Positions 9,979 through 22,100 of a DNA stretch of 64,000 bases are shown here, piece by piece. Source of the DNA: Dendrolimus kikuchii (lineage: Eukaryota > Arthropoda > Insecta > Lepidoptera > Lasiocampidae); assembly GCA_019925095.2 (NCBI GenBank), contig CM034403.1, positions 9,429,690-9,493,689 of the forward strand. The letters run 5' to 3'. The position numbers and the translations under genes were made by a program. Within the stretch, counting starts at the first letter, position 1. Every line of letters begins with the position of its first letter. The notes under the pieces are model-generated. The model did no database searches. It was given only the letters and a program-made list of their open reading frames with translations, and was not told the origin of the DNA.

Positions 9979-11688
9979 GCCTATACACAATTCTCGAACT
10001 TGTGCCGACATAAGCGGATGCATGTGGCTTGCCGGGCTACGAATGAATGCGTTAAATGTGGACAATTTTTCTCTTCATACGCGTCGCTCACTAAGCACAA
10101 GCGCTTTTGCGATAACGCTGCAGCTGCTACTGCTGGTCTAAGAAGCCAGATACACCAAGGATTGCAACAAATACCACCTTTACCTAACGTCGGAATGAAT
10201 AATCCAAACAATACGAACCCGTTCCCAATGTACAGGGGACCAACTCTACCGTTACCGTACAACACCTTCGCACATTACCCAGCGTTGTTTTCAGCACCAG
10301 AATTCTTAAACCCTCTCTTATTCAACGTGCAAGGAGCTAGATTGGCGATGGAACATGACATCGCTATGTCTAACGCTAATTTGTTAAACAAACAACAAGA
10401 AGGTCGCATGTCTGTTAAGAGTGTGGATAGCTCCGCTTCTTTGGAAGAAATTAAGAAACCTAAGGAGATGGACTTCGATTCTAAAAGAGATGTGGATAAC
10501 ACAGATAGGACAACACCAAATAAGAGCCAAAGCCTGTTTTTAAAACAGTCTCCTACTTCAGTTGAAGATGTATCACTAAGACGCCCATCGCCAGTGCTGC
10601 CATTGTCTACACCAATTATACCGTTTAGCTTCAACAGAGATGAACTGAAACGGAAGTCACCATTTAATTTTTCCCTAAGGCTAAATAACAATGATCATGG
10701 AAGCAAATCTGTATCACCATGTTTGCCAAAGGATTTGTCTAAAAGTGTGACTGATGAAGATAAGGTATCCGAATATTCGGACTTAGAAGATGACTCAAAG
10801 AAAGAACAGGGAGACCAGCCATTAGATCTTTCGGTGGCGCGTAAACAGAATGACAAAGAATCCGACATGGACAATGATGATCGTTCCATTCGTAACTCAG
10901 TTAAGTCGTATTCACCTCCAGAAAGTCCAGTCACACGAAGCAAGACTCCTGAAAATGATACAACGGAGTTGGACGTGGAAGGCGTAGAGCCTAAACGCGA
11001 CGATTCACCGCCGCAAATGGTATCCCCACCATTGGCTTTTCCAATGCCAGTGCACCCCCAACACAATAACATTATCGACGCCATGTACAGACCTAGGTTT
11101 CCGGCTTTCCATTCATCAGATTCTATTTTAAATCCGTCTCATTCGCCATACGTTCCGAGTCCGTTTAATTTTTTATCCCCACTTCTCGGTACTGACGGTC
11201 CGGACAGGCAAACGAGCGCGTATGCGAAGTTTCGCGAACTCAGCGCCGGATCAGGGAAGCTCAGAGATCGCTACGCGTGCAAATTTTGCGGGAAGGTATT
11301 CCCTCGCAGTGCGAACCTCACGCGGCACCTGAGAACGCACACCGGAGAACAGCCGTACAAATGTAAGTACTGCGAACGTTCGTTTTCGATTTCATCAAAC
11401 TTACAGCGGCATGTGAGGAATATACACAATAAGGAAAGGCCGTTCAGGTGTCCGCTGTGTGACAGGTGTTTTGGCCAGCAGACGAACCTCGACCGCCACT
11501 TGAAGAAGCACGAGGCCGAAGGGGGTGATTCGCCCAGTTCGGTTGACACGGAGCGTGATGATTCATACTTCGACGACATCAGATCGTTTATGGGGAAGGT
11601 GACATGTTCGCCTGGAGGGCGTACTCCGCCGGCGACCTCTCCTCACGGTCACCCACCTCCTAGGCCTTCGCTGGCTATCACCACATAG
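9979..11688 (+). CDS. ham: ham terminal coding exon C
   Basis: Starts after 'tctttgcag' and ends at TAG 11686-11688: 569 codons. Residues 1-12 complete a finger ([15 protein letters not shown]). A C2HC finger follows ([21 protein letters not shown]). A long, Ser/Pro-rich, probably disordered linker carries the CtBP co-repressor motif PLDLS at residues 281-285 (bases 10819-10833). Residues ~432-511 hold three more C2H2 fingers ([51 protein letters not shown]), the second DNA-binding array. A conserved [13 protein letters not shown] block starts at residue 529. This order matches MECOM/PRDM16 and hamlet; the protein should be a nuclear, CtBP-recruiting repressor. An alternative donor could use 'aag|gtgaca' at about 11597, inside the GKV motif. 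Confidence 0.95.
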   Translation, partial: AYTQFSNLCRHKRMHVACRATNECVKCGQFFSSYASLTKHKRFCDNAAAATAGLRSQIHQGLQQIPPLPNVGMNNPNNTNPFPMYRGPTLPLPYNTFAHYPALFSAPEFLNPLLFNVQGARLAMEHDIAMSNANLLNKQQEGRMSVKSVDSSASLEEIKKPKEMDFDSKRDVDNTDRTTPNKSQSLFLKQSPTSVEDVSLRRPSPVLPLSTPIIPFSFNRDELKRKSPFNFSLRLNNNDHGSKSVSPCLPKDLSKSVTDEDKVSEYSDLEDDSKKEQGDQPLDLSVARKQNDKESDMDNDDRSIRNSVKSYSPPESPVTRSKTPENDTTELDVEGVEPKRDDSPPQMVSPPLAFPMPVHPQHNNIIDAMYRPRFPAFHSSDSILNPSHSPYVPSPFNFLSPLLGTDGPDRQTSAYAKFRELSAGSGKLRDRYACKFCGKVFPRSANLTRHLRTHTGEQPYKCKYCERSFSISSNLQRHVRNIHNKERPFRCPLCDRCFGQQTNLDRHLKKHEAEGGDSPSSVDTERDDSYFDDIRSFMGKVTCSPGGRTPPATSPHGHPPPRPSLAITT

Positions 11689-11745
11689 CCGGCGGCGTTT
11701 CCGCTGCCGCCTCCGCCGCCTCTATGGCCGCACCCGTTTCAATAG
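11689..11745 (+). other. ham: In-frame open extension after the ham stop (possible readthrough)
   Basis: After TAG the same frame stays open for 18 codons (PAAFPLPPPPPLWPHPFQ) before a second TAG at 11743-11745. The stretch is GC-rich with coding-like proline codons, unlike the AT-rich UTR that starts right after it. The stop is followed by C, a context often seen at leaky insect stops. It may be a readthrough tail or a recently gained stop. Confidence 0.4.
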
Positions 11746-12400
11746 CGTTCCAATTTAGGTGCTGACAGTATTCGCTAGTAAATTATAAATTAGGATACAA
11801 TTACGTTATATATAATAAAGTATGCCATCGAGAGAGAGTGTATGTAAGCTGAATGAAACATAAACTTAATTATTGTATTTTCTTTCTTGTATTGACATTG
11901 AGTGAAATATTGAACCTAAAATAATCTTACAAAGCTTTGTGTGAGCATCTTTTTGACTAATAGGTTATGAGGTAGTTAATTAGATAAAAATTTAATTAAT
12001 AGCCAATATACGAAAGATTCTCATTCAAAAATGTTTTTCTTCAATATAAAACATTAATGCTAAATATTCTATGCTCTTGTGGCATATAAGTTAATACACA
12101 TAACATTTAGGGTAAAAAACGAAGCAAATGTAGATTTGTTAAGGTGTATCGTTTAAACGATCACTTCAAGATTTGTTCCTAGTTATTATCATGTGACTTT
12201 AGATTAAATTTATAAAATATCAGTACTGTTTAAAAATTGTAAATATATCATAACATGAAAACAATAAATATAATTATGTTTCATGATACAAATAGATTTT
12301 ATTAAAACACAATTAATATTATTTTATTTTACTTGAATTTTGATTAACACTTCTTATACGAAATTTTATGATATTGGCAAAATAAAGCATTTTCTTAGTC
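11746..12400 (+). other. ham 3' UTR (extent inferred)
   Basis: AT-rich sequence after the second stop. Possible polyadenylation signals AATAAA are at 11814-11819, 12263-12268 and 12381-12386. Sequence alone does not say which is used. Confidence 0.5.
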
Positions 12401-13300
12401 GAAATGATTACCAAAGTTTACAGTAGGATAAAATGAACTATATGTTTGACATGATTTTTAAAAATGAATTATATAAAAATTGACACATTGTCGAAGAAAT
12501 TGTTACTTTATTAATTACTTAATAATGTCTTGTAACCACATAATTGTTGTAATGTTATTAAAATAATTTTGTAAATAGAAACACAACACGAAAGGCATAT
12601 CATTGTGTTTTTTATATAAAAAAGAAGCTCAAGTTTAGCTATTGTAATAAAAAGCTTATAAAAATGTAGATGTATTAGAGAGGTAATATATGATAAGAAT
12701 TACATTGTAAGAATCAATTACAAGTTGTTATTGGAAATATACACAGTATCTACACAAATTATCTATACATACCACAACACACATCTTCAAATAATTTACT
12801 AATAAAACAAAATATGTTCTAACATGAAAGAAAGATACTAAAGAATGACAATCACCTAACACTAGAAATATCTTACATTATGCTACAGGTCATTCTCGTC
12901 TCGTTTTTCGATAATTTATTATTGTGAAACATATTTTCAAACCAAATCAAAAATTAAAAAAATATTACATTAAAATATACAAAAAGAAAACAATAACTGG
13001 TTGCGCCAACAGTGATTGCAGATTGTGTTACGAGTTACGTGTCTTTCTGGGCGATTGTTATTCTATACTATGTTCTGCCTCCACGGAATAACTAGCTTTT
13101 TAATTTAGTTTTTTATTGGACGACTTAATTCTCGTATTCTTCTTTCATAATTTTAGGCACATATTCCTATCTTGTGAGAACAACACAACAGCCAATGTAA
13201 GTTAAAGAAGGAATTAACTAGTCTTCGTATCTAGTTTTAAAGCCCCGTTTTGTAATTTTTTAATTTTCGTTTCTTGCAAAGATTATTCTATATAACATAT
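12401..13300. other. AT-rich, no feature seen
   Basis: Downstream of ham. Could be distal 3' UTR or intergenic. Confidence 0.4.
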
Positions 13301-13301
13301 A

Positions 13302-13418
13302 CAACACACACACACACCCATGTACACACATGCATACACACACGCGTACACACACACATATACACGCACACACACGCGCTCACACACAGAGACACACAAA
13401 AACACACCCACATACACA
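13302..13418. repeat. (CA)n-rich microsatellite
   Basis: About 117 bp of interrupted (AC)n with ATAC, GCAC and ACGC variants. Apparent open frames across it are artefacts of the repeat. Confidence 0.95.
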
Positions 13419-13840
13419 TAAAAAAATTAAGACTCGATATGAAGACACTCGAAAAACATTCTCTATACACTGTCAGGTAGTAAAAATAATTCTTAAATAC
13501 AATTTTCTTAGTACAAGTTTAGTCTGAAAATTCTTTAACTGTTCCCTCAGTTACTAATCTACTTAAATGAATTAACTTAAATAATAGCAAATAGTTTGAC
13601 TTACACTCAGTATTTCAACGACGTTAAATCAGAATTTCTGGGGCCTACCCCTTTTACCAGGGCTGCATTATAAGAAATTTCTTCCATACACAACTAAATT
13701 CAGTAAAATGTGGCTGTACCAGCTTAGGTAAACCCTTGAAAGTCATGGATATGAAGGCTGTCGTGGAAATTTCGACGTGGTCATCACAACCACAGCGGTC
13801 TTTTCATCTTCATGACATACAGCTCTTGTTTTCTTCACTA

Positions 13841-13979
13841 ATGGCCGGTTTCTATATCTTACCAACCGTTCATTTGCCTTACAATCTGTTACAACTTGAC
13901 ATAATATGTCAAACTTTTACCGATGGTAAAGCAAGTACATGAGTGGTAAGTAGTAAGTGGTAACATAGGAACCAGCCAT
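13841..13979. mobile_element. MITE family M1, copy 1
   Basis: Terminal inverted repeats atggccggtttctat (13841-13855) and ataggaaccagccat (13965-13979) flank 109 bp containing 'accgttcatttgcctta' and 'ttttaccgatggtaaagcaag'. No coding capacity. Copies at 27841-27968 and 28267-28424 share ends and interior. Superfamily unassigned; the target duplication is unclear. Confidence 0.75.
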
Positions 13980-15164
13980 AAATCATTGCCAATCAATAAA
14001 CTACCACATAAAACGCTTAACTATACCGTATTAAATATAGATATAAGTACATACATCCATATAAAAATGTAAAATAAATAACTTGTTGCTTAAACAATTG
14101 TACCTATAAAATACTTTAAAAATCATTCTTGTAATATATAAAAAATTTGAGAAGCAATGCAATAATTGTAATGTTATTTGTAATTATTACGATCATATCA
14201 CTTGCAGCACTAGATTATAATTTAAGATTTTAGAGTCACAATAACAAGTAACACTTGTACCTATTTCATTTTATTTCATTATTGCAATATTGTAATGCAT
14301 TGAAAATAAAACAGTACAACATAATGATTTATTTTTCTTGTAATCTAACATTTACATATTAATATATTATATTCAATCGAGCAAGTGTGTGTTGATTCTC
14401 ATACAATGATGAGTACCAGAGAGGAAACAAACGTCGATGTTTATTTTTAGTTTGCTGCTAAACTATAAATAAATATATACCTAATCAAAAATATATTTCG
14501 AAAATAGCTCAATGGATCTTTTTCAATTTAATTTTCGTTTAAGACATTTTTAAAGTCGGTGAACTAACGTTGATTTTTCATAATTTTTCACTATATTATT
14601 GAAAAGAAGGAAATGTATAATACTTCTTACTTCTTTGGAAATTAACATCATCTCGACCTTATTGATTTTGGTAAAATATTATGTGGTTATGATTTTTTAA
14701 GATCTGATGCGGCGATACTCCAGACAACTATATGTATATTTCAAAATCGCTACGGTACCCTAAAAATGATCTTTTTCTTCTTAAAACTTATTCTATTCTT
14801 TTTCATTTTTTTTCTAGTAGTAAATTTTTAAATTGCTCAAGCGCACCTTATTATTTTGCTACCGACAGCTGCAAATATTCAGGTTGAGTTTAGCAATTTA
14901 CTCATATTCATGAAATACTTCCTGGCAGCTTTACTTCTATAAATACCGACCATACAAATAGCGGATTTGTTGGCCTAGTGACAATAAAATAATTTACACA
15001 GCATAATTAAAAAAGGAAGTGAAACAATTAAATACTACTAACCTTTAAATCAATATTTTATGCAAGGGTATAATTTTTACGTCACTCCACTTAGGCAATT
15101 GGATATGTCAAAAACGAAAGTACGGTAATGAGTTCGGGTAAACCCAGTACCATAAAACTACTAG
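13980..15164. other. AT-rich, no feature seen
   Basis: No long frames, RNA genes or recognisable repeats. Confidence 0.4.
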
Positions 15165-15385
15165 GGCTATCCCTGCGGCTTCACTCGCGTAAACTTCACA
15201 TCCATATCCCGCGTTTTTATCACATTTTCCAGGATAAAATGTATCCTATGTTTATACTTACCATTAAAAGTAAATGTATACCAAATTTCACAAAATGTTG
15301 ATTAATTTCCAAGGCAATATAAAAGTATCAAACAAACCTTTAAAACTTTTTCACAATTATTATTATAGATAAATAGTGTACTATA
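15165..15385 (-). mobile_element. Lepidopteran interspersed repeat ('ggcttc..tcgcgt' type)
   Basis: Begins 'gggctatccctgcggcttcactcgcgtaaac' (read in two parts) and ends 'cacaattattattatagat'. This head and tail are typical of a very common lepidopteran non-autonomous repeat. Class not certain; possibly Helitron-like. No coding content. Confidence 0.5.
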
Positions 15386-16430
15386 TATATAGCTATAGTA
15401 ATTAGTGGGAACTGAATTTGCGTATTATGATTTTACCGAGTCCATTTTATAAAAAAATATCAACAATTATATACTTAGCTCGAATCAAATTTCATGTATG
15501 GTGACATTAATGAATTTTCTAAAAATATACCTATCTGAATCGAAAATAAAACGAAAATATAGCTTCATTTAAAAAAAATCCATTAGAAATGTTCTTAAAA
15601 TTATGACCTGTGAAGTGTATATCCGATATAAACTCCAATAAAACCGATATAGCTAGGTTTAGAACATATAGAGTATGAATTTCTTTTAGTAATTAAGATA
15701 GAAGTGGGCCAATCAAGCTTATCCTGCAATTAATGAACGATGGAGCCTAAGAGTCGTGAAGCGGAAACCGCTGATGTAGTGCTTCATGCGGCCTGAAGGA
15801 CCAACAACTTTCGTAAGGTAATTAATACAGTTTGGACGAGGAAAATAGATGAGTAGAATATTCGGCGCAAATATACCTGACCTGCATCCATTAGCATTAA
15901 TTAGCCTAGGTTTGATTAAGGAAGTTTTAGTTTAAATTATTATTTGTTGAATAACTGTCTACAAAAACCTTAAAAGAAAAAATACTGCAAGTGGTTTCTT
16001 AACCAGACAATTGATTATTATACAATAGATTACTTCAATGTCGTTATCAGTGAAAGCAAGGACAAAACAAGGACGTCGATAGTCAATTACGCTCATTATC
16101 GAGAGGCCGTACGGCTGCGCGGGCGCAGTCCGATCCTTCGTTTTAGGGTTGTCAGGTCATTTTTGTTTGAATGTAAAAACTGTGGTAGGGTAATAATAAA
16201 TCAGCTCCCTCCCCCTTTTGGGTTTCCGCATTGCGAATCCTAAGAAAATTAATGATTAACGTAATAAATGTATACTAATTTGCAAAACAATTATTTTAAT
16301 ATTAACATATAAAAAATAGTAGGGTACACATATTACACACACACCCACATACTTATTTTATTTTGTAACAAGAGGTAAGTAATATTATGACACCTTTTCC
16401 TCATTTTTACCTCATTTGATCTTTATTCTA
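15386..16430. other. Mostly AT-rich; GC islet at 16100-16145
   Basis: The islet contains 'ccgtacggctgcgcgggcgc' in otherwise AT-rich DNA. No open frame of note. Possibly regulatory. Confidence 0.35.
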
Positions 16431-16546
16431 TTTTTTTTATTGTGTGAGTTCAGCAGACAGGCAGACGGCTCACCTGATTGAAAGTGGTTACCGTCACCTA
16501 TGGACACTTGCAATACCAAAGGTGCTACAAATGCACCGCTGCTCTA
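16431..16546 (-). mobile_element. SINE-like 310-bp repeat, copy 5 (3' 115 bp only)
   Basis: Only the tail-proximal third is present, from the poly-T at 16431-16439 to 'aaatgcaccgctgctct'. 5' truncation fits target-primed reverse transcription. Confidence 0.8.
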
Positions 16547-17324
16547 TTTTTCATGCAATTTCACGAAAATACACTATATAGATACTATATGAACCAAAAC
16601 ATTATCTAAATTATAAAACAAATGTAAATATTACCCAATTTTTGATATTATATATTTTTTGTATAGTTTAACTAGCCTGTAGACTGATAGCATCGGTATA
16701 ATAATGTATATATATGTTCTTCAGAACACTTGATATAATAACGAGTTAGAATTAAAATGACTCAAGTGAAACATTTATAGCGCAATACAATACGGATAAA
16801 GAAAAGTTTATGTAGTGTAAATTTATAGAAAAGTACTATTTAATAAATATTTCCTGTTTTTATTGACAGCCCTGCAGGTACCCTATAATAGCGGTGGTTT
16901 AAGTAGGCGATTGAGTTTGGTCCATAACACGCCTCATTGTCTAGGATAAAGAGGTGGCACGCCTTACCCAGGATTTACGGTCATCATTATGCAGTAATCG
17001 GTATACTGACCCCATTTATTTGTAGTACTTATCATACAAACAGGTATATTTCGAACCATTGAGTTCTAAATTGTACTGTTTATTTTCAAATCAACTTTAA
17101 AGCTTCCCAAGTGGGTTCTATTTTTTATTATTACTAGCCCCATGGTTTTCGGGGCCCAGATAATTTTATTCAATTAGTTTCATAGTCATTGTTTACATTT
17201 TTATATTATTTTATTCGCGTATCTGCTGAATTCCTGCAATAAAAAAATCTCTCCACGGGTCGCTATTCTTGCATTTTTCAGATCTACCCCTTTACGTCCT
17301 AACAGGTGGAGGTACTAAAATAAT
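16547..17324. other. No feature seen
   Basis: AT-rich. The patch at 16870-17000 ('gaggtggcacgccttaccc') is unassigned. Confidence 0.35.
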
Positions 17325-17640
17325 AATAACAGCTCATAAATGTCCCACTGCTGGGCTCGGGCCTCCCATTATAGGGAAATGGACAGTATACCCGCCACGC
17401 TTGTCTATGGCTTGGCAAGTTTGACACATCGGTTATCTCAATGTGCAGGTTGCATCAGGATGTTTTCTTTCGCCGTTGCTAGAACGTGGTAATTGTAACA
17501 ATATGCACATTAGATCAGAAAACTGCCTAAGTGGTGCATGCATTCCAGCGAGGATCGAATCCACGTCCTATTTACCCACTAGCCATTACGCTACCCCGAC
17601 TTCGTTGGTGGAGGAGGCATGGTTAAATATAGGTAACGTG
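17325..17640 (+). mobile_element. Lepidopteran 'cccactgctgggc' repeat
   Basis: Contains 'ataaatgtcccactgctggg', 'gcctcccattatagggaaatgg', 'aatgtgcaggttgcatcagg' and 'cagcgaggatcgaatccacg', the arrangement of a very common lepidopteran interspersed repeat. The last motif resembles a pol III B box on the opposite strand, suggesting a SINE-type origin. The 89-codon frame across it is not a gene. Confidence 0.55.
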
Positions 17641-17850
17641 TCGTGCCGTAAAACGTGGCCTTACCAACTTAAGCGGCTATGTTATAGTTTAACTGTTATG
17701 TTGCGGACATGAGAACTATTGATGATTTTTTTTCTCATCTACTCCTCTGTCGTTTTGTAAAGCAAAAGGGTTTTATTTTCTTTATTACATTTTTGATTTT
17801 ACTTTATATTTATCTTAAAATACTAACCACCTATTATTACACACAATACA

Positions 17851-18164
17851 TTTTTTTTTATTGCAGGAGATCAGCAGACAGGCACACGGCCCACTAGATG
17901 GAAAGCGGTTACCATCGCCCATGGACATTTGCAACAGCAAAGTTGCTACAAATGCGCTGCTGCTCTCTTAAGGGAGACTGGAATCTGGTCATTAATGCCG
18001 GAACACAACTCAAGGTTGTTATGGCAACATACTTTTGACCAGGGGTGGTAGCCATCCATTCGGGCAAAGGCCCTACCACCTGGCTGTGGGTTGTTAAGTC
18101 GCCTGTTACGACAGGCCACCCGGCCGCAGGAAATTGTATTCTTTCTCCGTTCCTGCACGGATAA
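17851..18164 (-). mobile_element. SINE-like 310-bp repeat, copy 6 (near full length)
   Basis: Minus-strand copy of the family at 1023-1338, with poly-T at 17851-17859 and the 5' end 'ctccgttcctgcacggata' at 18145-18163. Well preserved. Confidence 0.85.
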
Positions 18165-18986
18165 TACATGTGTAATAGGTGTCTGTCTATCTTATAGACT
18201 ATCCTATGGCTAGTTTCTTATTCTATTGACCTAATGCTAGCAAGAGTATATATAACTGTATACATGGGTGCACCATTTTTACAGACCATTATCGCGTTTG
18301 GTTAAATTTTCTACAATTTTAAGCAAGTACTGTAAAAAGTCCTCGGCTAGCCACTTACTTCCCCATATGTTCTGTAATGTTGTCCTTTTTTACTTACGTC
18401 TGTAGGGCGTTCTAAAGTTTCTTATGTTAAAGGACATTGAGGCTCACTATTGGAAATAACCGTTAATTGTATATTACTGTAAGTGTGAAATATTGCAGTT
18501 AATACAATAGAATAAGAAGAAATGTTTCATGGAAGAAACACCTTATTACGAAAACTAAACAAGCACAATCCAAGAATATATACAAATAGCAACAAACAAT
18601 TCTTGTAGCTTAATAGGGCCATTTAGCGATTCCAGTACGACATTTGCTTGGTCCAAAAGGACGCACAATGGTACCGGTGTCAAGCTGGACTGCAAAGGGA
18701 TTACAACGATTGCACGTGGGCGAACTAATCGTGGTCAATGTAGCAAGATAGCTCTTTGAAATTTATAGAATTCTTGTACTGATATGAAAGTCCTATTGTT
18801 TTGGATGGTTAAATAACAAAAATTGATTCCTCTCCTTAAACAGCGTTCGCACCTTATGAAGCGGTGTATATAGTAAGTAGTTTTAAAGTTTAACTTATAT
18901 ATATGACCTTCAAGAAATGTTCTCTAGTGGAACTTATTTTGAATAAAAACTTTTGAATTTGATTTGAACACGGTCAATGAACTTGA
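18165..18986. other. Non-coding; LINE-like tail near 18925-18965
   Basis: 'ttgaataaaaacttttgaatttgatttga' (18937-18966, in parts) resembles a LINE poly-A/AATTTG tail, so some of 18600-18965 may be a decayed LINE 3' UTR. Nothing else recognised. Confidence 0.3.
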
Positions 18987-19205
18987 CGATCTCTATGGTT
19001 GAATGGGCTAAGTCTTTGCCGGCCTGCCTCATTCTAGCGTTAAGGCTACGGGTTCGATTCTAGATATGCTTAATTTTGTAAACCAATTTTCCAGTATTGT
19101 CTGGGTGTCTGAGATCGGACTCAGTGTAGGCCGTTGTAAAGCATATTACCCATAACACAGGCGTAACTTGTTTAGCTTGGGGATATACAATGTGTGTTTG
19201 TTTGC
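18987..19205 (+). mobile_element. tRNA-derived SINE, copy 1
   Basis: A head with an A-box-like 'tggttgaatggg' and a B box 'ggttcgattc' is followed by a body ('attgtctgggtgtctgagatcgg') and the end 'acaggcgtaacttgtttagc' then 'ttggggatatacaatgtgtg'. The same body occurs at 38325-38538 (minus) and 50051-50240 (plus). Transcribed by pol III when active; non-coding. Confidence 0.75.
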
Positions 19206-19307
19206 CATTATAAAAAATATATAGTATGTATTTAATTGTATGTATAACTTACTATAAAATGTTTATAATTATAGTTTATAGAACTTAGTTTTTGTAAATT
19301 AAGTATA

Positions 19308-19942
19308 CAGGTGATTTTTTTCAAATGGGCCTCAGGGCCAAATCCTAAACTATGCTAAATAGTGATAAACACTCAAAGAAGTTTAGCGGCCGATGGTGAA
19401 AAAACTAAAGTGGCATTATTAAATTTTTGAGAAAACAATTACCCTCGTCAGGAATGGAATCATTTGATTTTGAAAAAATAAACGCACCTGTATTATTTTT
19501 CAAATCATAACGTAGCTTGCAAGGATCAATTTCTATGAAGGAATGCTTAACAAAAAACCAAAGGAAAGGGTTATTTTTGAACAAAATGTTCTATTTTCCA
19601 TTCATTAATTGTTTTAATGCCTATTAAAAACAGAATAATTTTCATGATTTCTATAAGTATATTAAGTTTCTATGTTAGGTTTAGTTAATTTTGAACATTT
19701 TGTTCAAAAACAACCCTTTACCTTAGTTTGCCGTTAGACACTACTTCAGAGAAATTAAGAAAATTAATGTGTCTATTTTTTCAAAATCAGCGGATTCGAT
19801 TTCTGACGAGAGAATTGATTTTTCAAAAATCTAATAATACCATTTTAGTTTTCGTTATAATAGGTCTCGAGACTGAATGTTTTTCGCTATTTCGTATAGT
19901 TTAGAATTTGGTCCGGAAGGCCCCCTTGAAAAATTCAATCTG
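19308..19942. mobile_element. Foldback MITE family M2 (long TIRs, TA flanks)
   Basis: The element begins 'caggtgatttttttcaaat' and ends with its inverted counterpart 'cccttgaaaaattcaatctg'; TA dinucleotides flank both ends (19306-19307, 19943-19944), as for Tc1/mariner-type insertion. The inverted similarity runs far inward: 'gggccaaatcctaaactatg', 'aatttttgagaaaacaatta' and 'gttatttttgaacaaaatgtt' all have partners in the right half, so the element is almost one large hairpin of about 635 bp. No transposase. A related end lies at 28458-28558. Confidence 0.78.
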
Positions 19943-20856
19943 TAGACGGTAAAATATTTTTTTGGACTTTTGTAACCAAATTACAAAGACGTCTGTGATC
20001 ACTTCAAAACCCTTCATTGTGTATGGAGTGACAAGCACTTGAATGATTTTTTGGTTTTTCGTCATTAAGAAGGTAATAAATCATTGATGTCAGTCCATCG
20101 TGAAGAACTTCATTAACTGCGCTGGCTGCATTTTTGAGATGACATCACCACAATCTGAAATAAATTACATTTTTATGATTTACAGAGAATCGACGGAATT
20201 AATTGTACTTATAATCTATTTTGAACCTAATCCTATAAAAATCCCGTAAACACAGTATTTTTTGTTATTACTTGTTGTTCATAAATATATTTAAGTTTTG
20301 CAAAATAGGTACCCACCTAATGAATTATTATAATATACCTTTATTAAATAAAAATATAAAGTACGGAAGCTAAGTACAATTAATCAAAAGTTTGCGGTTA
20401 AAACAAAGATAAGATATCGATCAAGTGCATGTTGGTCTACGTATAGTGAAGAATTCCGTAGATGTTTTTTTTTAATATTACGAAAAATGAAAGTGTATAA
20501 TTAAAAACAGTGCCGGGAACTATATATACATGTATGGAGGTAACCTCTCTTCCAATTTCAATATATCGTTGTGTAGCAGCAAATATAATTATATAGGTAG
20601 TATGCTATGTGATATATTTATTAATTAAATAAAATACCTTTTCGTTTCTTATATTCTACAAGTAAGTTTGGAGTTTCCTGATCACAAGCATGAAAACAGT
20701 ATTTTTCGTCCCTAGGAAAAGATTTTCCCTGCTGTTAAAATTTAAAACAAACTATACAAACCGTAGATAATACATGCAACTCATGTTATAACTTCTATAG
20801 CCACTGTTAGATCGTGGCATAAATTATAATAAAAAAATATCAACAGTTTTGTAACA
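19943..20856. other. AT-rich, no feature seen
   Basis: No coding frames or repeat recognised. Confidence 0.4.
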
Positions 20857-21240
20857 TCATTTTTCAACACACTTGCTCATAAAGTGGCTCTATGGTCACC
20901 GCAATTAGGCACAGAATGACACCCATAATCAAACTGTGAGTAAAAAACGTTATAACTCACTAGTGAGTTATAGATATTTTTTTTTTAATTTTATTGGTTG
21001 AGTTGCTTTGTTCTTAAAAAAGTTTTTATTTAAAAAAAAAGATCGTGTTCTATAGAACAAATAAATTAATGTTCCTATTGCTTACGCATTTCATGCAACT
21101 TCTTATTTAAATAGATAATTTTAACTCGTGCGTGTTTAATAAATAAAATTTTCACTCATATATAACTTTTTTTTATCTACTAAAAATAAAATGAGTTTTT
21201 GTTGTTATTTTATTCACAAGTGTGTTGAAAAACGTCGTAT
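20857..21240. mobile_element. Possible MITE with short TIRs
   Basis: 'catttttcaacacacttg' (20862-20879) is mirrored by 'cacaagtgtgttgaaaaacg' (21212-21231). Between them is a perfect 22-bp palindrome at 20951-20972 (tataactcacta with its complement). Target duplication not seen. GC-rich 'cgcctacggctcgagtctc' follows at 21290-21310. Confidence 0.4.
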
Positions 21241-21739
21241 GATACACGTGTGTATTGATGATTACCGTCCTCGGCTCTCTTAAGACCCTCGCCTACGGCT
21301 CGAGTCTCAATGGCGCCTCGGCGGTAATCACCAATGTTACACACTAGTACCATAATGTACTATTATACCTTTAAATTACTTTTCACTAAATTGTTATTTA
21401 ATTAACATGAATTTGAGCTAAATATTTGCTATCATTAGTGACAAAAAAATACTGCTGGTAGAATGCCACAGAAAAAAAAACTTGAAGTTTCATATGTGAT
21501 GTATTAAGTGAGTTCACGAGCTTTAGATATAGATTTAATGCATGATTGTATTAGAGAAGAAATTGTTTGTTTAACCAATTAGTTTTTATTTACTTTCCTC
21601 ATATTCGAAATGATATGCAGAGTGTAAACCTCGGGTGAAAGGCCTATTTAGGCACTCAAAATATCTTTAACCTGAATAGATCACTTTCGCCTCTCATGTA
21701 ACAAATTTATATTCACATAGTGGCATATCTCGTACGTCT
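21241..21739. other. Non-coding; GC-rich start, then AT-rich
   Basis: 21265-21335 is GC-rich and may be the edge of a repeat. Nothing else seen. Confidence 0.3.
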
Positions 21740-22100
21740 ATGCTGAAATCGTTATCTCGATTACAGGCTCCTAGGGCCGGCTCGACGCGTGTGATGCCAG
21801 CTCTTACAAAATATCGGTGTCAACCGGTTAGCCTTCTTCTAATCGTGTTTCGTGCGATGAGTCAGAGTTCCGACGGTTCACATTCCACTCTCATCCCCCT
21901 GTTCCAATCCCATATCTCATCCCTCCTATGCCATTCCTCTTGTCTGATTCCTCTTTCTTATCCCCCTATCCTCTTTATCTCTTAAGAACTGGCAACGCGT
22001 TGGTTTTGCCCCTGGTGTTGCAAGCGTTTACAGGCGACGGTAACCACTTTCCACGATCTAGGCCGTCTGCCTATTTATCAGCTTTGCAATAAAAAATAGT
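21740..22100 (+). mobile_element. LINE-related repeat 3' end
   Basis: Ends 'ctggtgttgcaagcgtttac' then 'aggcgacggtaaccactttcc' and 'aataaaaaatag', the same tail as the LINE at 43384-43868. The upstream CT-rich part ('ccctgttccaatcccatatc') is an 81-codon frame without recognisable domains, probably UTR-like. Confidence 0.6.

Noticed and set aside
9807..10013. 68-codon plus frame before ham exon C
   Set aside because: Runs from AT-rich intron across the acceptor in a different frame from the zinc fingers.
9981..11579. Antisense frames of 94-138 codons inside ham exon C
   Set aside because: Shadows of the strongly supported plus-strand zinc-finger coding sequence.
13274..13527. Frames of 60-68 codons rich in His/Thr or Cys/Val
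   Set aside because: Translation of the (CA)n microsatellite.
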